Shown: positions 7,070-17,900 of the stretch, in pieces
How the letters are laid out: every line of letters starts with the position of its first letter
How positions within the stretch are numbered: position 1 is the stretch's first letter
Translations under genes and position numbers: made by a program
NCBI GenBank assembly: GCA_017937125.1
Contig: JAGBEH010000007.1
Span: 389,655-453,654, forward strand
Origin: Alistipes sp.
GTDB lineage: Bacteria; Bacteroidota; Bacteroidia; Bacteroidales; Rikenellaceae
Direction of reading: 5' to 3'
DNA: 64,000 nucleotides
Notes under the pieces: generated by a model
The model's input: only the letters and a program-made list of their open reading frames with translations
The model's database searches: none
What the model was told of the DNA's origin: nothing

Positions 7070-9700
7070 ATGGAATTGAAAAAACTTATGTTGGGCATCG
7101 CCGCCGCAACCGTCGTCGGGTTGCCGTCGGTTTTCGCCCGTGACAGACAGGACGATCCGAAAGCGGATGACCGTGCCGTAGTGGTTGCGGGGAATGCCCG
7201 TTTTACGGTGCTTACGCCTCAGCTTATACGTATGGAGTGGAGCGAGGACGGGAAGTTCGAAGATCGTGCGACGCTGACTTTCGTAAATCGTAAATTGCCC
7301 GTTCCCGAATTTTCGGTGCGCAACAATCGTTCGAAAACGGTGATTAAAACGGCCGATGTTACGCTTACGTATGTAAATAACGGCAAGTTCTCGCCCGAGA
7401 ACCTTAAGGCCGAGTTCATACTCAACGGCAAGAAAGTCGTTTGGAAATACGGCGATGAGGATACGGAAAATCTTATGGGTACGACACGTACGCTCGACCG
7501 TTGCGACGGATGGAAACTCGGCAAGGAGCCTATGGAGAAAGGCTTGCTGTCGCGTTCGGGATGGAGCATCGTGGACGAATCGAAACGCCATATCTTCGCC
7601 GATACCGATTCGCATTGGGAGAAATGGGTCGAAAGCCGTTCGGATGCGGACCGTCTCGACCTCTATCTGTTCGCATACGGCCACGATTATATGAAAGCTA
7701 TGGGTGATTACGTGAAGGTCGCGGGGCGTATACCTCTGCCCCCGAAGTATGTTTTCGGCTATTGGTGGAGCCGTTACTGGCAGTATTCGGACAACGAACT
7801 CGTCGATCTTATGAATATTATGAAGAGTCTCGATATTCCGATCGATGTGCTGATTGTCGATATGGACTGGCACGAGACGTGGTCGCTGCGCCGCAAGGAC
7901 GCTCCCAAGGACGAGTACGGCCAGCGTATCGGATGGACTGGATATACGTGGAAAAAGCAGCTGTTCCCCTCGCCGTCCAATTTCCTGTCGTGGTGTCACA
8001 ACAATAAACTCAAGACCTCGCTCAACCTTCATCCCGCATCGGGCATCGAACCTTTCGAGGAGCCTTACGAACGCTTTACTAAGGCCTACGGCTGGCAGGA
8101 AAAGGGTAAGGGCGTGCCTTTCCGCATCGACGAACAGAAGTGGGCGGACTGTTATTTCGACACGGTGCTCGGCCCGATGGAGAAGGACGGCGTCGATTTC
8201 TGGTGGCTCGACTGGCAGCAGTGGCTCGACAGCAAGTACACGAAGGGGTTGAGCAACACGTTCTGGCTCAATTACACCTTCTTCAAGCATATGGACGAAG
8301 CGGGCGACGAGCGTCCGTTGATCTATCATCGTTGGGGCGGGCTCGGTTCGCATCGCTATCAGGTCGGTTTCTCGGGCGATACGCGTACGTCGTGGGAGAC
8401 GCTCGGGTTCCTTCCGTGGTTCACGGCCACCGCATCCAATGTCGGCTACGGCTATTGGGGACACGATATCGGCGGTCATATGTTCCGCAAGGGCGACAAT
8501 ACTACCGATCCCGAACTCTATACCCGATGGTTGCAGTACGGCGTGTTCACCCCCATCTTCAAAACGCATTGTACGAAAGACCGCCGTATCGAGCGCCGCA
8601 TATGGCAGTTCCCCGAGCATATGTTCTATATGCGCGATGCCATACGTTTGCGCTATGACCTGGCACCTTATATATATAATGCCGCGCGTCAGGCGTACGA
8701 TACGGGAGTGTCGATTTGCCGTCCGATGTATTATTACTATCCCGAAGCCGACGAGGCTTACGATATGAAGGAGCAGTTTATGTTCGGCGACGACATCCTC
8801 GCGACGGCCGTAGCGGCTCCCGCGGACAAGACTACGGGACTTGCCCCGCGTGTGATGTGGTTCCCCGAGGGACAGTGGTTCGACTGCGCGAGCGGTGCTA
8901 TGATCGACGGCGGCAAGGTCGATACCCTCTATTATACCATAGGCGAAAATCCCTATTTCGTGCGTGCGGGGTCGATTATTCCGAAAAATCCGTCTACGGT
9001 CGAAAATCTTCAGGACGAGTGCAATACTCTGGTTCTGGAGGTAATCGCGGGCGGTAACGGCGAGACGACTTTGTATGAAGACGACGGAAAGGCCAAAGAT
9101 TATGCGACGGTTTATGCTACGACGAAGATAACGAAGACGGTAGACGGCAATAAGATCCGTGTAAAGATCTCGCCGCGTGAAGGCGGCTATGCCGATGCGG
9201 CCGAAAAACGCGCTTACGAATTGCGTTTCCCCGCGCATTTCCCGCCACGCAGGGTTACGGTGAACGGCTCGGAACTCGTCTATTCCCGTTTCCCGTCGGC
9301 AGGCGAGTGGGGTTATGACGGATATACGCTCGCGCCGGTCGTGTATGTGGGCGATGTCGATAATTCCGAGGGTTGCGTCGTGGAACTCGAATTCGACGAT
9401 ACGGCAATGGCACAGCAGCCGCGCCTGTATGGCAAGCAGGGCGTATTCCGCCGTTGCGTGGTACTGACGCCCGAGTTCAAGGAGGAGTATGCCAAGTGCT
9501 ACGACGCATACGCGATGCTGCCGTCCGAGTATCTCAATGTATCGCAGGCTCCGAATTTCATAATGGAGTATCCGTCCGAGATAGTCAAGTGGCTCGACAG
9601 ATACGATGCCGATATAAATAATGTAGTACCCGCTATCGAGAAGATAAACGGTATGAATCCCGCATTCGTGTCGCGTATTCGGGCGCAGATCGTGCGGTAA
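7070..9700 (+). CDS. GH31 family alpha-glycosidase
   Basis: An 876-residue secreted or periplasmic retaining glycosidase. Residues 1-23 form a signal peptide ending near FAR. The (beta/alpha)8 barrel has DMDWHETW at 264-271, the nucleophile motif FWWLDW with Asp381, and the acid/base region GFSGDTRTSW with Asp437. An N-terminal beta-sandwich (about 30-215) and C-terminal beta domains follow the GH31 plan, and about 180 extra residues close the protein. GH31 covers alpha-glucosidase, alpha-xylosidase and related activities; the substrate cannot be told from the sequence. The gene stands alone between the DUF6377 regulator and a terminator at 9729. Confidence 0.9.
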   Translation: MELKKLMLGIAAATVVGLPSVFARDRQDDPKADDRAVVVAGNARFTVLTPQLIRMEWSEDGKFEDRATLTFVNRKLPVPEFSVRNNRSKTVIKTADVTLTYVNNGKFSPENLKAEFILNGKKVVWKYGDEDTENLMGTTRTLDRCDGWKLGKEPMEKGLLSRSGWSIVDESKRHIFADTDSHWEKWVESRSDADRLDLYLFAYGHDYMKAMGDYVKVAGRIPLPPKYVFGYWWSRYWQYSDNELVDLMNIMKSLDIPIDVLIVDMDWHETWSLRRKDAPKDEYGQRIGWTGYTWKKQLFPSPSNFLSWCHNNKLKTSLNLHPASGIEPFEEPYERFTKAYGWQEKGKGVPFRIDEQKWADCYFDTVLGPMEKDGVDFWWLDWQQWLDSKYTKGLSNTFWLNYTFFKHMDEAGDERPLIYHRWGGLGSHRYQVGFSGDTRTSWETLGFLPWFTATASNVGYGYWGHDIGGHMFRKGDNTTDPELYTRWLQYGVFTPIFKTHCTKDRRIERRIWQFPEHMFYMRDAIRLRYDLAPYIYNAARQAYDTGVSICRPMYYYYPEADEAYDMKEQFMFGDDILATAVAAPADKTTGLAPRVMWFPEGQWFDCASGAMIDGGKVDTLYYTIGENPYFVRAGSIIPKNPSTVENLQDECNTLVLEVIAGGNGETTLYEDDGKAKDYATVYATTKITKTVDGNKIRVKISPREGGYADAAEKRAYELRFPAHFPPRRVTVNGSELVYSRFPSAGEWGYDGYTLAPVVYVGDVDNSEGCVVELEFDDTAMAQQPRLYGKQGVFRRCVVLTPEFKEEYAKCYDAYAMLPSEYLNVSQAPNFIMEYPSEIVKWLDRYDADINNVVPAIEKINGMNPAFVSRIRAQIVR

Positions 9701-9728
9701 ACGGCGATTTACGCATCGGTTTCTATAA

Positions 9729-9766
9729 GGGACCGCCTTTCTTCGGGGAGGGCGGTCCCGTTTTTT
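9729..9766 (+). terminator. intrinsic terminator after GH31
   Basis: GGGACCGCC at 9729-9737 pairs perfectly with GGCGGTCCC at 9751-9759, followed by GTTTTTT. It lies 28 bases after the GH31 stop and isolates that gene from module A. Confidence 0.92.
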
Positions 9767-9845
9767 GTCTGTTTCGGATGAGCGATGAAAAACATCCGTT
9801 ATGAATTTTTGATGATATTGTCATTTCACTTTTTTGTCGTGAAAA

Positions 9846-9876
9846 TTTGTTTTTTGATATTTTATTTGTACTTTCG
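9846..9876 (+). promoter_or_regulatory. candidate promoter of module A
   Basis: TTTG at 9846-9849 and TACTTTCG at 9869-9876 with a 19-base spacer, one mismatch from the TAnnTTTG consensus. It would give a leader of roughly 310 bases before the first gene at 10196. The leader (9883-10195) holds no credible gene but carries a C10 run and a long hairpin. Confidence 0.5.
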
Positions 9877-10028
9877 TACATAATTTAATCGCCATATGGC
9901 GCGATTGGCCTACGATTACGAAACGAAACGATTCAATTAAAACGACGATGATGGCAGATCTTTTATGCTGGTTATTTGAGGATTATTCGTTCCGAGCCCA
10001 TAGAATTACGGGTCTCGTAGGCAAAAAT

Positions 10029-10038
10029 CCCCCCCCCC
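10029..10038 (+). repeat. C10 homopolymer in the module A leader
   Basis: Ten consecutive C between the predicted promoter and the first gene. It lies outside any supported gene. Such tracts are slippage-prone; in a leader a length change could alter RNA folding. Confidence 0.9.
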
Positions 10039-10087
10039 TCGGATCTGAGGATTCGATAGCGTATAACATACTGTATATCAGATATTT

Positions 10088-10130
10088 ACACGAGTATATA
10101 ATGCCCGTTTGCGGCATTGTGTACTCGTGT
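10088..10130 (+). promoter_or_regulatory. 18-bp stem-loop in the module A leader
   Basis: The arms 10088-10105 and 10113-10130 pair over 18 positions as RNA with two G-U pairs and a 7-base loop (CGTTTGC). Only a short T run follows, so it may be an attenuator, an RNA-stability element or a protein-binding site rather than a plain terminator. It lies 65 bases before the start of the first module A gene. Confidence 0.6.
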
Positions 10131-10195
10131 TTTCGTATTGTACCCCGTTTCGGGGGTCGTATGTTCGTTCGAACAAACCTAAAACTTTCATATTT

Positions 10196-12733
10196 ATGAT
10201 TCTGACTTTACCTAAATCATTGCGATTTTTCTCGTATGCCGCAGTCGTGCTGTCTACGGTTTTGTGTTGTGCGTGCAGCAAGGGCGGCGATGATCTTCCC
10301 GATCCGAATGATAAACCCGATCCGGATCCCGATGATAAATATGAGGATATAAAGGTCGTAGACGGCAAGGTGCGCTTCTATTTGAGCGAAGCCGAAGATG
10401 CCGCCCGCAGAATTATGGGGATTCCCGCACATAAGTGGGATGCGGGCGATATAGTCGCGGTAAACGGCAAATCCTACGCTATCGAGACGGATGATAAGGG
10501 TAACAAATATGTCGAAGTGACGGCGTCGGGTTCGGGCTCTTATAATGCCAACCTGACGGTCGCGGCTTCGAAAAAGTGGTACGGAGCTTCCGTTTACGCC
10601 GACCTGAAAATCCCGTACTCCCAATTCTGGTCGAAGACGGCGGCATCGATGGACAGCTATCCGATGTTTGCGATGTACAGCAAGGAGACGGGCAACAAAT
10701 TGGTGTTCAACGATTGCTTCGCCGTTTTGGATGTCGCGCTGACCGGCTCGGCCAAAATCGTTTCGGTAAAGGTGGAAAACCTTGCGGGGAAGGCTTTGGC
10801 GGGTTTTGCCAACTACAACTCCGCACGCGGTACGGTGAACATAACCAAAGGTTTGGATTTCGCCGTTCTGAACTGCACGGACGACGGTAAGTACGTGGCG
10901 TTGAAAAGTTCTGCGCCATCGCATTTCTGCCTGCCTATAGCGCCTGCGAATTATTCGGACGGGCTGCGCATTACCGTGTGCGATGCTGACCACCGTGCTA
11001 TGGTTCATACGGTTCCTGCCGCGCAACTCGTAGCGGGCAAGCATTTTACCGTCGAACTGAAATATGCGCCCGACAGCGATCTCGTATTCTTCGAGTCGTT
11101 CGATAATTTCGTTTGGGGCGGAAATATTATGGGCGGCTCCTCTTCGATAGGGTTTGCTCCGAACGATGCGAAGGTTGCGTGGGATACGGGCATCGACCGC
11201 GACGGGTATGCCGATTCGTATGCGGAGGTGTCCTGCGATGTTGCGGGTACGGGATTCCTGCAATCGAACGATTGGGCTAAGGATGTCAGCGGCAAAACCG
11301 TTGCCACCTCCCACGTCGTTACCGATTCTTACGTCACGAGCCGCAATCTCGGCGACTGGACATATATGTTCCGCGTACAGGAGTATCAGGGCTGCGTGAC
11401 CGTGGGCGGAGCTACGACGACGCGCGGCATTATGCAGACGGGCAATCTGGCCAATATCGACGGTATGCGCCCCGTGAAGATCTCTTTCGACTATTGTCCC
11501 CAAAGCGGTGCTACGGACAATATGTTGTTCGAGGTGCTCAACGGAGGTTTCATCGAGACCGTGACGCTGAACGGCCGTCCCGTCGAACTGAACGACAATA
11601 ATTCCGGATACAAAGCTAACGGCTCGCTGTATGTGGCTGACAGGAATGCCGTCAGGATTCCGTCGAGCGACATTGCCGCCAAAGAGTGGAACAGAGTGGA
11701 GGTTACCGTCCGTAACGCGACCGACGGGACGATGCTGTATTGGGCGGGCAATGATGCGCTGACGGCAGGCAAACACGGTTTTTATGTGGATAATGTCGAA
11801 GTGCGCGTAATTGGTGAACCGTATGTGCGCCCCGCAAATACTCTCCGCGTGCTTTACTGGAACATCCAGAACGGTATGTGGTCGGACCAGCACAACAACT
11901 ACGACAATTTCGTGAAGTGGGTGAAGAAATATAATCCCGATGTCTGCGTATGGTGCGAATCCGAAACGATCTACAAGGACCATACCGATGCGTCGCAGTC
12001 GGCTTCATTGAGATTCCTGCCCGCAGGATGGGGCTCGCTTGCAGCCCGTTACGGCCATTCGTACGCGGCTACGGGCGGAGACCGCGACAACTATTCGCAG
12101 ACGATAACTTCCAGATATCCTATCGAAACCCTGCTTAAGATAACCGATTCGGATGTGGCGGGCAAGCCCATTTCGCACGGCGCTGCCATTCAGCAGGTGA
12201 ATGTCAATGGCAAACTCATCAATGTCGTGACCCTTCATATGTGGCCGCAGGCCTATGCATACGGCGTTACGGGCGAAGCGAACCGCAACGAAAGCGCGAG
12301 CAGGAAAGAGGGCGATTATTATCGCGAGTTCGAGATAAAGTACATTATAAAGGAGACTATCAATAATTCCAAATATGCGGCACAGCAGGATTGGCTGATG
12401 ATGGGCGACTTCAACTCCCGTTCGAGGCTCGACGAATGGTACTACAATTACGGCGATCTGAACGATACGCGCTATCTGGTGCATAACCATATTCTCGACA
12501 ATACGGATATGGTGGATATTATCGCCACCTATTATCCCGGATGCTTCATCACCTCTACGTACGGAACGGCGCGCATAGACTTTATGTACGCTTCGCCCTC
12601 GATGTACGGGACGATAGAGAATACCGTGACCGTGATGGACAAGTGGACGACGGCCAAGCAGAGCCCGTATGTCTCCAATTTCTACGATCCGTCGGATCAC
12701 CGTCCGATTTTAACCGACTTCAACCTGAAATAG
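10196..12733 (+). CDS. large lipoprotein with C-terminal endonuclease/exonuclease/phosphatase (EEP) domain
   Basis: An 845-residue protein. A hydrophobic N-terminus ends in a weak lipobox (CCAC, Cys27), followed by an Asp/Pro-rich linker (about 30-48). Two beta-rich regions of unknown type follow (about 50-295 and about 298-540; the second begins FFESFDNFVWGG and looks like a jelly-roll). The EEP domain occupies about 548-845 with NIQNGMW, metal-binding Glu in WCESE, the GDFNSRS core and a closing SDHRPI, so its catalytic set is complete. EEP enzymes cleave phosphodiesters in nucleic acids, phospholipids or inositol phosphates. The ATG at 10196 is chosen because the signal peptide starts there; the frame is open further upstream into the leader hairpin. 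It heads module A, with the next EEP gene 4 bases downstream. Confidence 0.82.
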   Translation: MILTLPKSLRFFSYAAVVLSTVLCCACSKGGDDLPDPNDKPDPDPDDKYEDIKVVDGKVRFYLSEAEDAARRIMGIPAHKWDAGDIVAVNGKSYAIETDDKGNKYVEVTASGSGSYNANLTVAASKKWYGASVYADLKIPYSQFWSKTAASMDSYPMFAMYSKETGNKLVFNDCFAVLDVALTGSAKIVSVKVENLAGKALAGFANYNSARGTVNITKGLDFAVLNCTDDGKYVALKSSAPSHFCLPIAPANYSDGLRITVCDADHRAMVHTVPAAQLVAGKHFTVELKYAPDSDLVFFESFDNFVWGGNIMGGSSSIGFAPNDAKVAWDTGIDRDGYADSYAEVSCDVAGTGFLQSNDWAKDVSGKTVATSHVVTDSYVTSRNLGDWTYMFRVQEYQGCVTVGGATTTRGIMQTGNLANIDGMRPVKISFDYCPQSGATDNMLFEVLNGGFIETVTLNGRPVELNDNNSGYKANGSLYVADRNAVRIPSSDIAAKEWNRVEVTVRNATDGTMLYWAGNDALTAGKHGFYVDNVEVRVIGEPYVRPANTLRVLYWNIQNGMWSDQHNNYDNFVKWVKKYNPDVCVWCESETIYKDHTDASQSASLRFLPAGWGSLAARYGHSYAATGGDRDNYSQTITSRYPIETLLKITDSDVAGKPISHGAAIQQVNVNGKLINVVTLHMWPQAYAYGVTGEANRNESASRKEGDYYREFEIKYIIKETINNSKYAAQQDWLMMGDFNSRSRLDEWYYNYGDLNDTRYLVHNHILDNTDMVDIIATYYPGCFITSTYGTARIDFMYASPSMYGTIENTVTVMDKWTTAKQSPYVSNFYDPSDHRPILTDFNLK

Positions 12734-12737
12734 AATT

Positions 12738-13724
12738 ATGAAAAACTTCAGATCCCTGATAGCTGTTGCGGCGTCGGCCGTAGCTCTCGTCGCATTGGCG
12801 CTGACACTCGAAAGTGCAAAACATCCGAAAGACACCCTGCGTCTGCTGTATTGGAATATCCAGAACGGCATGTGGGACGGTCAGGAGGATAACTACGACC
12901 GTTTCACGGATTGGGTGAAGGCACAGAATCCCGACGTATGCGTCTGGTGCGAGGCCAAATCCATATACAAGACGGGTACGGGTGAAAAAGCCGCTCCCGA
13001 AGATAATTATCTGCCCGATCATTGGGGCGAACTGGCAGCTCGTTACGGCCATAAATATTGGTACAAAGGCGGCCAGCGCGACAATTATCCGCAGGTCATA
13101 ACCTCGAAATATCCGATAGAGAACGTTGCGCGTATAATCGGAGAGAAGCCCGACAGCATTGTGTCGCACGGTGCCGGATGGGCCTATATCGAGAAAAACG
13201 GCCGCAGAATCAATATCGTAACGCTCCACACGTGGCCACAGGCCTATGCGTTCAATGTCGCACGCGAACAGCGCGAGCAAAGCCGCAGGGAGCACGGCGG
13301 CGACCTCTATCGCCGTTTGGAGATAGAGTATATCTGCCGTCATACGATTCTCACCGAACAGGATGCCGCGAACCAGATGTGGATGATGATGGGGGATTTC
13401 AATTCGCGGTCGGTGAAAGATAACTGGGTATACAAGTTTCCCGAGGACGATACCCGTCTGTCAGTTAGCCGGTACGTGCTCGAGAATACTCCTTATATCG
13501 ACATTATCGCCGAGCGCAACCCCAACAATTTTTACTCTTCGACCGGCGGTAAGTCGCGTATCGATTTCGTGTACTGCACCAAACCGCTCTATGACAGGAT
13601 TACGGATGCCCGTATAGTCGATGATGCCTATACGAGACCTGTTCGCGATGCAAAGAAGATTTCGAATTTCTACCATCCGTCGGACCATCTGCCTATCATC
13701 GTGGATTTCGATTTGACCGAATAA
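12738..13724 (+). CDS. EEP-family phosphodiesterase/nuclease-like protein
   Basis: A 328-residue protein with an N-terminal signal or anchor segment (about 5-24) and one EEP domain. Visible catalytic elements are NIQNGMW, CEAKS (metal Glu), TLHTWPQAYA, GDFNSRS, RIDFVYC and SDHLPI. It closely resembles the C-terminal domain of the preceding protein and the EEP lipoprotein at 35508, sharing the unusual NIQNGMW and xLHxWPQxYA motifs, so the three form a local paralog family. Spacing of 4 bases to the upstream gene shows cotranscription. Extracytoplasmic phosphodiester cleavage is likely; the substrate is unknown. Confidence 0.86.
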   Translation: MKNFRSLIAVAASAVALVALALTLESAKHPKDTLRLLYWNIQNGMWDGQEDNYDRFTDWVKAQNPDVCVWCEAKSIYKTGTGEKAAPEDNYLPDHWGELAARYGHKYWYKGGQRDNYPQVITSKYPIENVARIIGEKPDSIVSHGAGWAYIEKNGRRINIVTLHTWPQAYAFNVAREQREQSRREHGGDLYRRLEIEYICRHTILTEQDAANQMWMMMGDFNSRSVKDNWVYKFPEDDTRLSVSRYVLENTPYIDIIAERNPNNFYSSTGGKSRIDFVYCTKPLYDRITDARIVDDAYTRPVRDAKKISNFYHPSDHLPIIVDFDLTE

Positions 13725-13763
13725 CACCAAATAACACCAACTAACCTTTTTATCAATTCAATT

Positions 13764-14918
13764 ATGAAAAAAACATTATTGATTAAGAGTTTCGTGCAAT
13801 TCTCGCGAGGCTTGGTCTGCGTCGCCCTGACAGTGGCTGCCGCGACTTCGGCCGTATCGTGCGAAGAGCACTCCAACTCCGAACGTAACGAGTCGATCGT
13901 GGTCTATGCGGACCTGGTCGAGCGAGAGCCTGTCGATGCCGTATGCGTCGATGCCAAGGGCGGTATCGCTCAGCTCTACGTAAAATCCAATGTCGATTTC
14001 ACGGCGTCTTGGGAAGATGCCGATACTTCGCCTTGGATAACTGTTACGGATTACTCCGCGAAAGATCCCGCAACGGGATATCGCGTGGTGACCCTGAAAG
14101 TCAAACCTCGTCACACAACGACGTGCTACTACACTCGCAGAACGGGTATGTTGATTCTTTCGGCCGTAAACGGCGGTTTGAACTACAACAAGTATGTGTC
14201 TGTGCATCAGGGTGCGACGGCGCGTGTCAGCTGGGATTTCGCGTCGCTGAAATACGGAAAGACCGATCCGCGCTTTACCGATGGCGAAACCTCTATCGAT
14301 AATTGGACGGCGGCACAGAAAGCCTACGGTTTTACCTCTACGGTTATCCCCGGCGAGACGGTGGCCCATTGCTATGGCAAGAACGGGTATCTCAAGCTCG
14401 GCGACGACAAGGGGCACGGAGCGGATCTCATTTCGCCGTTTACGTCCGACCTGCGTTACGATTCGCTGCTTATGGTCGCATTCCGTGCGGTTGCGTATAC
14501 CGATCACGTCACGGGGAAGAAAGATGCCAACAAGATTACGGTAAGTGTGCTCGGCGGAGGTGTTATCGCCGATTTTGCCGAAGAAGGTAAGACTTCGATC
14601 GAACTGGAGGCCCCGTATTACGATGTGCAGAGCGATGAATTCCCCGACAATATGTGGAAGAAAACCGATTTCCTGGTCTTCGTGAAAAGCACCAAAACCA
14701 ATCCCATTACGGTAAATACGCAGGTGCGTATTACGTGCGGTTCGCTCTCGACGGCTTCGACAGAAAACAACCGCATATTTATCGATAACTTCTACATACG
14801 TCGTCTCACTGAAATCGACCAGCCTTATTTCGAGGAAAACGGCGGCAGCGGGAAAGACAATATTCTCGGCTCCGTCATTTACGACGATGCTGTCGATGAT
14901 AATGTCGATGTGCAGTAG
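13764..14918 (+). CDS. surface lipoprotein of unknown function, BACON-like N-terminus
   Basis: A 384-residue predicted lipoprotein (lipobox VSC, Cys33). Residues about 45-155 have the beta-sandwich pattern of a BACON/Ig-like domain (FTASWEDADTSPWITVTD, then VKPRHTTTCYYTRRTGML). The remainder (about 160-360) is beta-rich with a late NNRIFIDNFYIRRL segment typical of jelly-roll binding modules. No catalytic motif is visible. It lies between the EEP pair and susC, so a role in binding substrate at the outer membrane surface is inferred. Confidence 0.6.
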   Translation: MKKTLLIKSFVQFSRGLVCVALTVAAATSAVSCEEHSNSERNESIVVYADLVEREPVDAVCVDAKGGIAQLYVKSNVDFTASWEDADTSPWITVTDYSAKDPATGYRVVTLKVKPRHTTTCYYTRRTGMLILSAVNGGLNYNKYVSVHQGATARVSWDFASLKYGKTDPRFTDGETSIDNWTAAQKAYGFTSTVIPGETVAHCYGKNGYLKLGDDKGHGADLISPFTSDLRYDSLLMVAFRAVAYTDHVTGKKDANKITVSVLGGGVIADFAEEGKTSIELEAPYYDVQSDEFPDNMWKKTDFLVFVKSTKTNPITVNTQVRITCGSLSTASTENNRIFIDNFYIRRLTEIDQPYFEENGGSGKDNILGSVIYDDAVDDNVDVQ

Positions 14919-14960
14919 GCGGATGTGTACAACAAGTTGTTTTACCTAAAAAGACTAATA

Positions 14961-17900
14961 ATGAATAAACTTTCTCACAAATTGAGCGCATCTGTCAAAG
15001 CGGTTCTGCCGATAGCGTTTTTAATGCTGCTTGCGACATTTGCGGTTCCGGTTGCGGCTCAGGCGCAAGAGCATCCCGTGACCGGTACGGTTCTCGATCC
15101 CGACGGCAACCCGCTGAACGGAGCTACGGTAGCGGTGCTTAAGACTGCCAAGGGAACCATTACTGACGCCAACGGTAAATTTACCGTAAGCGCAAAATCG
15201 ACCGACGAACTCGAATTCTCATATTTAGGATATAAAACTCAGACGGTGGCTGTCGGGTCGCGTACCAATATCTCCGTTAAAATGGAGAACGATTCCTCGA
15301 CCAGCATCGACGATGTCGTTGTCATCGGTTACGGTTCGGTGGCCAAGAAGGACCTTACTGGTTCGGTCGCCAGCGTCAAGATGAACGATATCAAGGATGT
15401 CCCCGTGACTTCGGTCGATAATGCGTTGCAGGGACGTATCGCAGGTGCCGACTTTATGTCTACGAGCGGTGAGCCCGGTTCTACGACTACCATTCGTATC
15501 CGCGGTACGCGTTCTATCAACGCATCCAACGAGCCTTTGATCGTAGTAGACGGTGTGATGGATGCCATTCACGACTTGAACGACATCAACTCGGACGATA
15601 TTGCCGCGATTTCGGTCCTTAAGGATGCTTCTTCGACGGCGATCTACGGTTCGCGAGGCGCCAACGGTGTAATCCTCATTACCACCAAGCAGGGTTTGGG
15701 TGTCAAGGACAAGGTGAACATCACGTTCAAAACCGACCTCGGCTTCTCGCAACTGCCGCGTCACCTCGACATTATGAATGCTTCCGAGTTCGCGCAGTAT
15801 CGCAACGATCTGGCCTATTTCGGCAGCGATGCCAATCATCCCGACATCGGTCCCGACACTCCTCTTTCGGGTGCCATTTATAAGGACCCGTTCGCTTTGG
15901 GCAAGGGTACCAACTGGATCGATGAGATTACCCGCACGGCGATGTATCAGAACTATGCGCTTTCGCTTTCGGGCAACAGCGCGAAATCGTCGTACTACGC
16001 TTCGTTCTCGTACAACGAAACGGAAGGTATCATTCAGGACAGCGGCCAGAAGCGTTTTACGGGCCGTATCAACCTCGACCGTCAGTTGTTCAAGTGGCTG
16101 AAAGTAGGCTACAAGGGTTCGTATACTTGGCGTCATAACGACCAGAACAAGGCCTCGATCGGCGGTACGGCTTGGTATTCGGCTGCACAGTATCTGTCTC
16201 CTATGATGAAGCCTAACGACAATTACAACCCGTTGGGAACTGCCGGCCAGACCATCAACACCCCGCGTGCCTTGATCGACCTGAATACCTATTATCTCGA
16301 GCGTCATTCTACGAATCACGCCTTTACGGTGAAAATCGAACCCATAAAGGATTTCGTCATCAACAGTACGTTCTCGTACTACCTCTATCAGCGCCATACT
16401 TATCGCTACTATCCCGGTACGCTTCCCAAGAAGACTCCGAGCGAAGGCGGTGAGGCTTACCGTGCGGAATGGGACGAACATTCGTTCTCGTCCGAGACCA
16501 CTGTCGGCTACAAACTCAAGAAGAAGGACCACTCGTTCGATATTCTGGGCGGTTTCTCGGCATACGGTTTCGGCTCGCACAACTTCACGCTGGCCGGTTC
16601 GGGATATATGGACGATGCCGTTATGTGGAACAATATGAATGCCGTATTGGACAAGGAAACATACAGCGCAGGTACATCTTACTCGCCGAAGACCAAGATG
16701 TCGGTATATGCCCGTGCCAACTATAACTACAAGTCGCGTTATTATCTGACGGTTACGGGACGTTACGACGGTGCGTCGAACTTTGCGGACAATTACAAGT
16801 GGGCATTCTTCCCCTCTGCTGCCGTAAAGTGGAATATCGCCAACGAAAGCTTTATGAAAGACGTCAAATGGATCGACGACCTTTCGATTCGTCTGAGTGC
16901 GGGTCTTACGGGTAATGATGCCATCTCGGTCTATCAGTCGCTTGCCGCTATGTCTTCGACTACGGGCGGTTACCTGTTCGACGAGTCGCAGCCCGTGGCG
17001 TTCTACCGCAGCCGTTTGGATTCGCCGGAACTTACTTGGGAGAAGACCGCTGCGTACAATGCGGCTATCGACTGGTCTATGTTCAAGGGTCGCCTGAATA
17101 TTACGGCCGAAGCATATATGTCGAAAACCACCGACCTTCTGATGTCGCTCTACGTTGCCCAGCAGACGGGTTATAACACCCGCCTCACCAACATCGGTTC
17201 GACTTCGAACAAGGGTATCGAGCTTTCTATCGAGAGCCGTAATATCGTGAAACCCAAGTTCCAGTGGTCTACGACCTTGACCTTGTCGCACAACAAACAG
17301 AAAGTCGAGGACATAGGTTCCGAGGAGTTCATCTCCGCATATAACTCGCCCGGTAACAACAGCTATATGATGTACGGTTACGTCAAGGGTTATCCGCTCA
17401 ACTCGCTGTGGGGATTCAAGTACGGCGGTACGTGGAAGAATGCGGACGAGCGTGCGGAAAACAATGTGACCAAAACGTATGCCACTACGACCAACACCGA
17501 CGGTGCTCCGCGTTACTACGATATCAACCACGACGGCAAACTCGACCGTCAGGACCTGATTTATCAGGGTAATGCCGACCCGTATCTCTACGGAGGTTTC
17601 CAGAATACGTTCCATCTCTACGGTTTCAAGCTGAGCATTTATTTCAACTACTCGCTCGGCGGCAAGATCTACAACTTCTCGGAGTTCTATATGGCCGGTT
17701 CCATATTCTCGAACCAGTACAGATATATGGCCAATGCATGGCATCCCGTTCGAAATCCGAACTCGAATATCCCGCGTGCCGGCGGTAAGACCGATGCCGC
17801 GCTTCCGAGCGACTTTATGATCCACGATGCTTCGTATCTGCGCCTTAAGAACATTACGCTCGCATACACGTTCGACCTTCGCAAGAAGTGCTCGTGGTTG

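Noticed and set aside
7061-9238. 725-residue open frame antisense to the GH31 gene
   Set aside because: Shadow of strong codon bias; no recognisable domain and the sense gene has a full active site. The same holds for the long antisense frames at 15225-17825 and 22346-24751.
9908-10022. 8-bp inverted repeat GCCTACGA/TCGTAGGC flanking about 99 bases, considered as an invertible segment
   Set aside because: Too short, promoter lies outside it, and no repeat extension is seen.
9948-10199. 83-residue open frame in the module A leader
   Set aside because: It crosses the C10 run and the hairpin, has no start context or family resemblance, and its end overlaps the start of the EEP gene.
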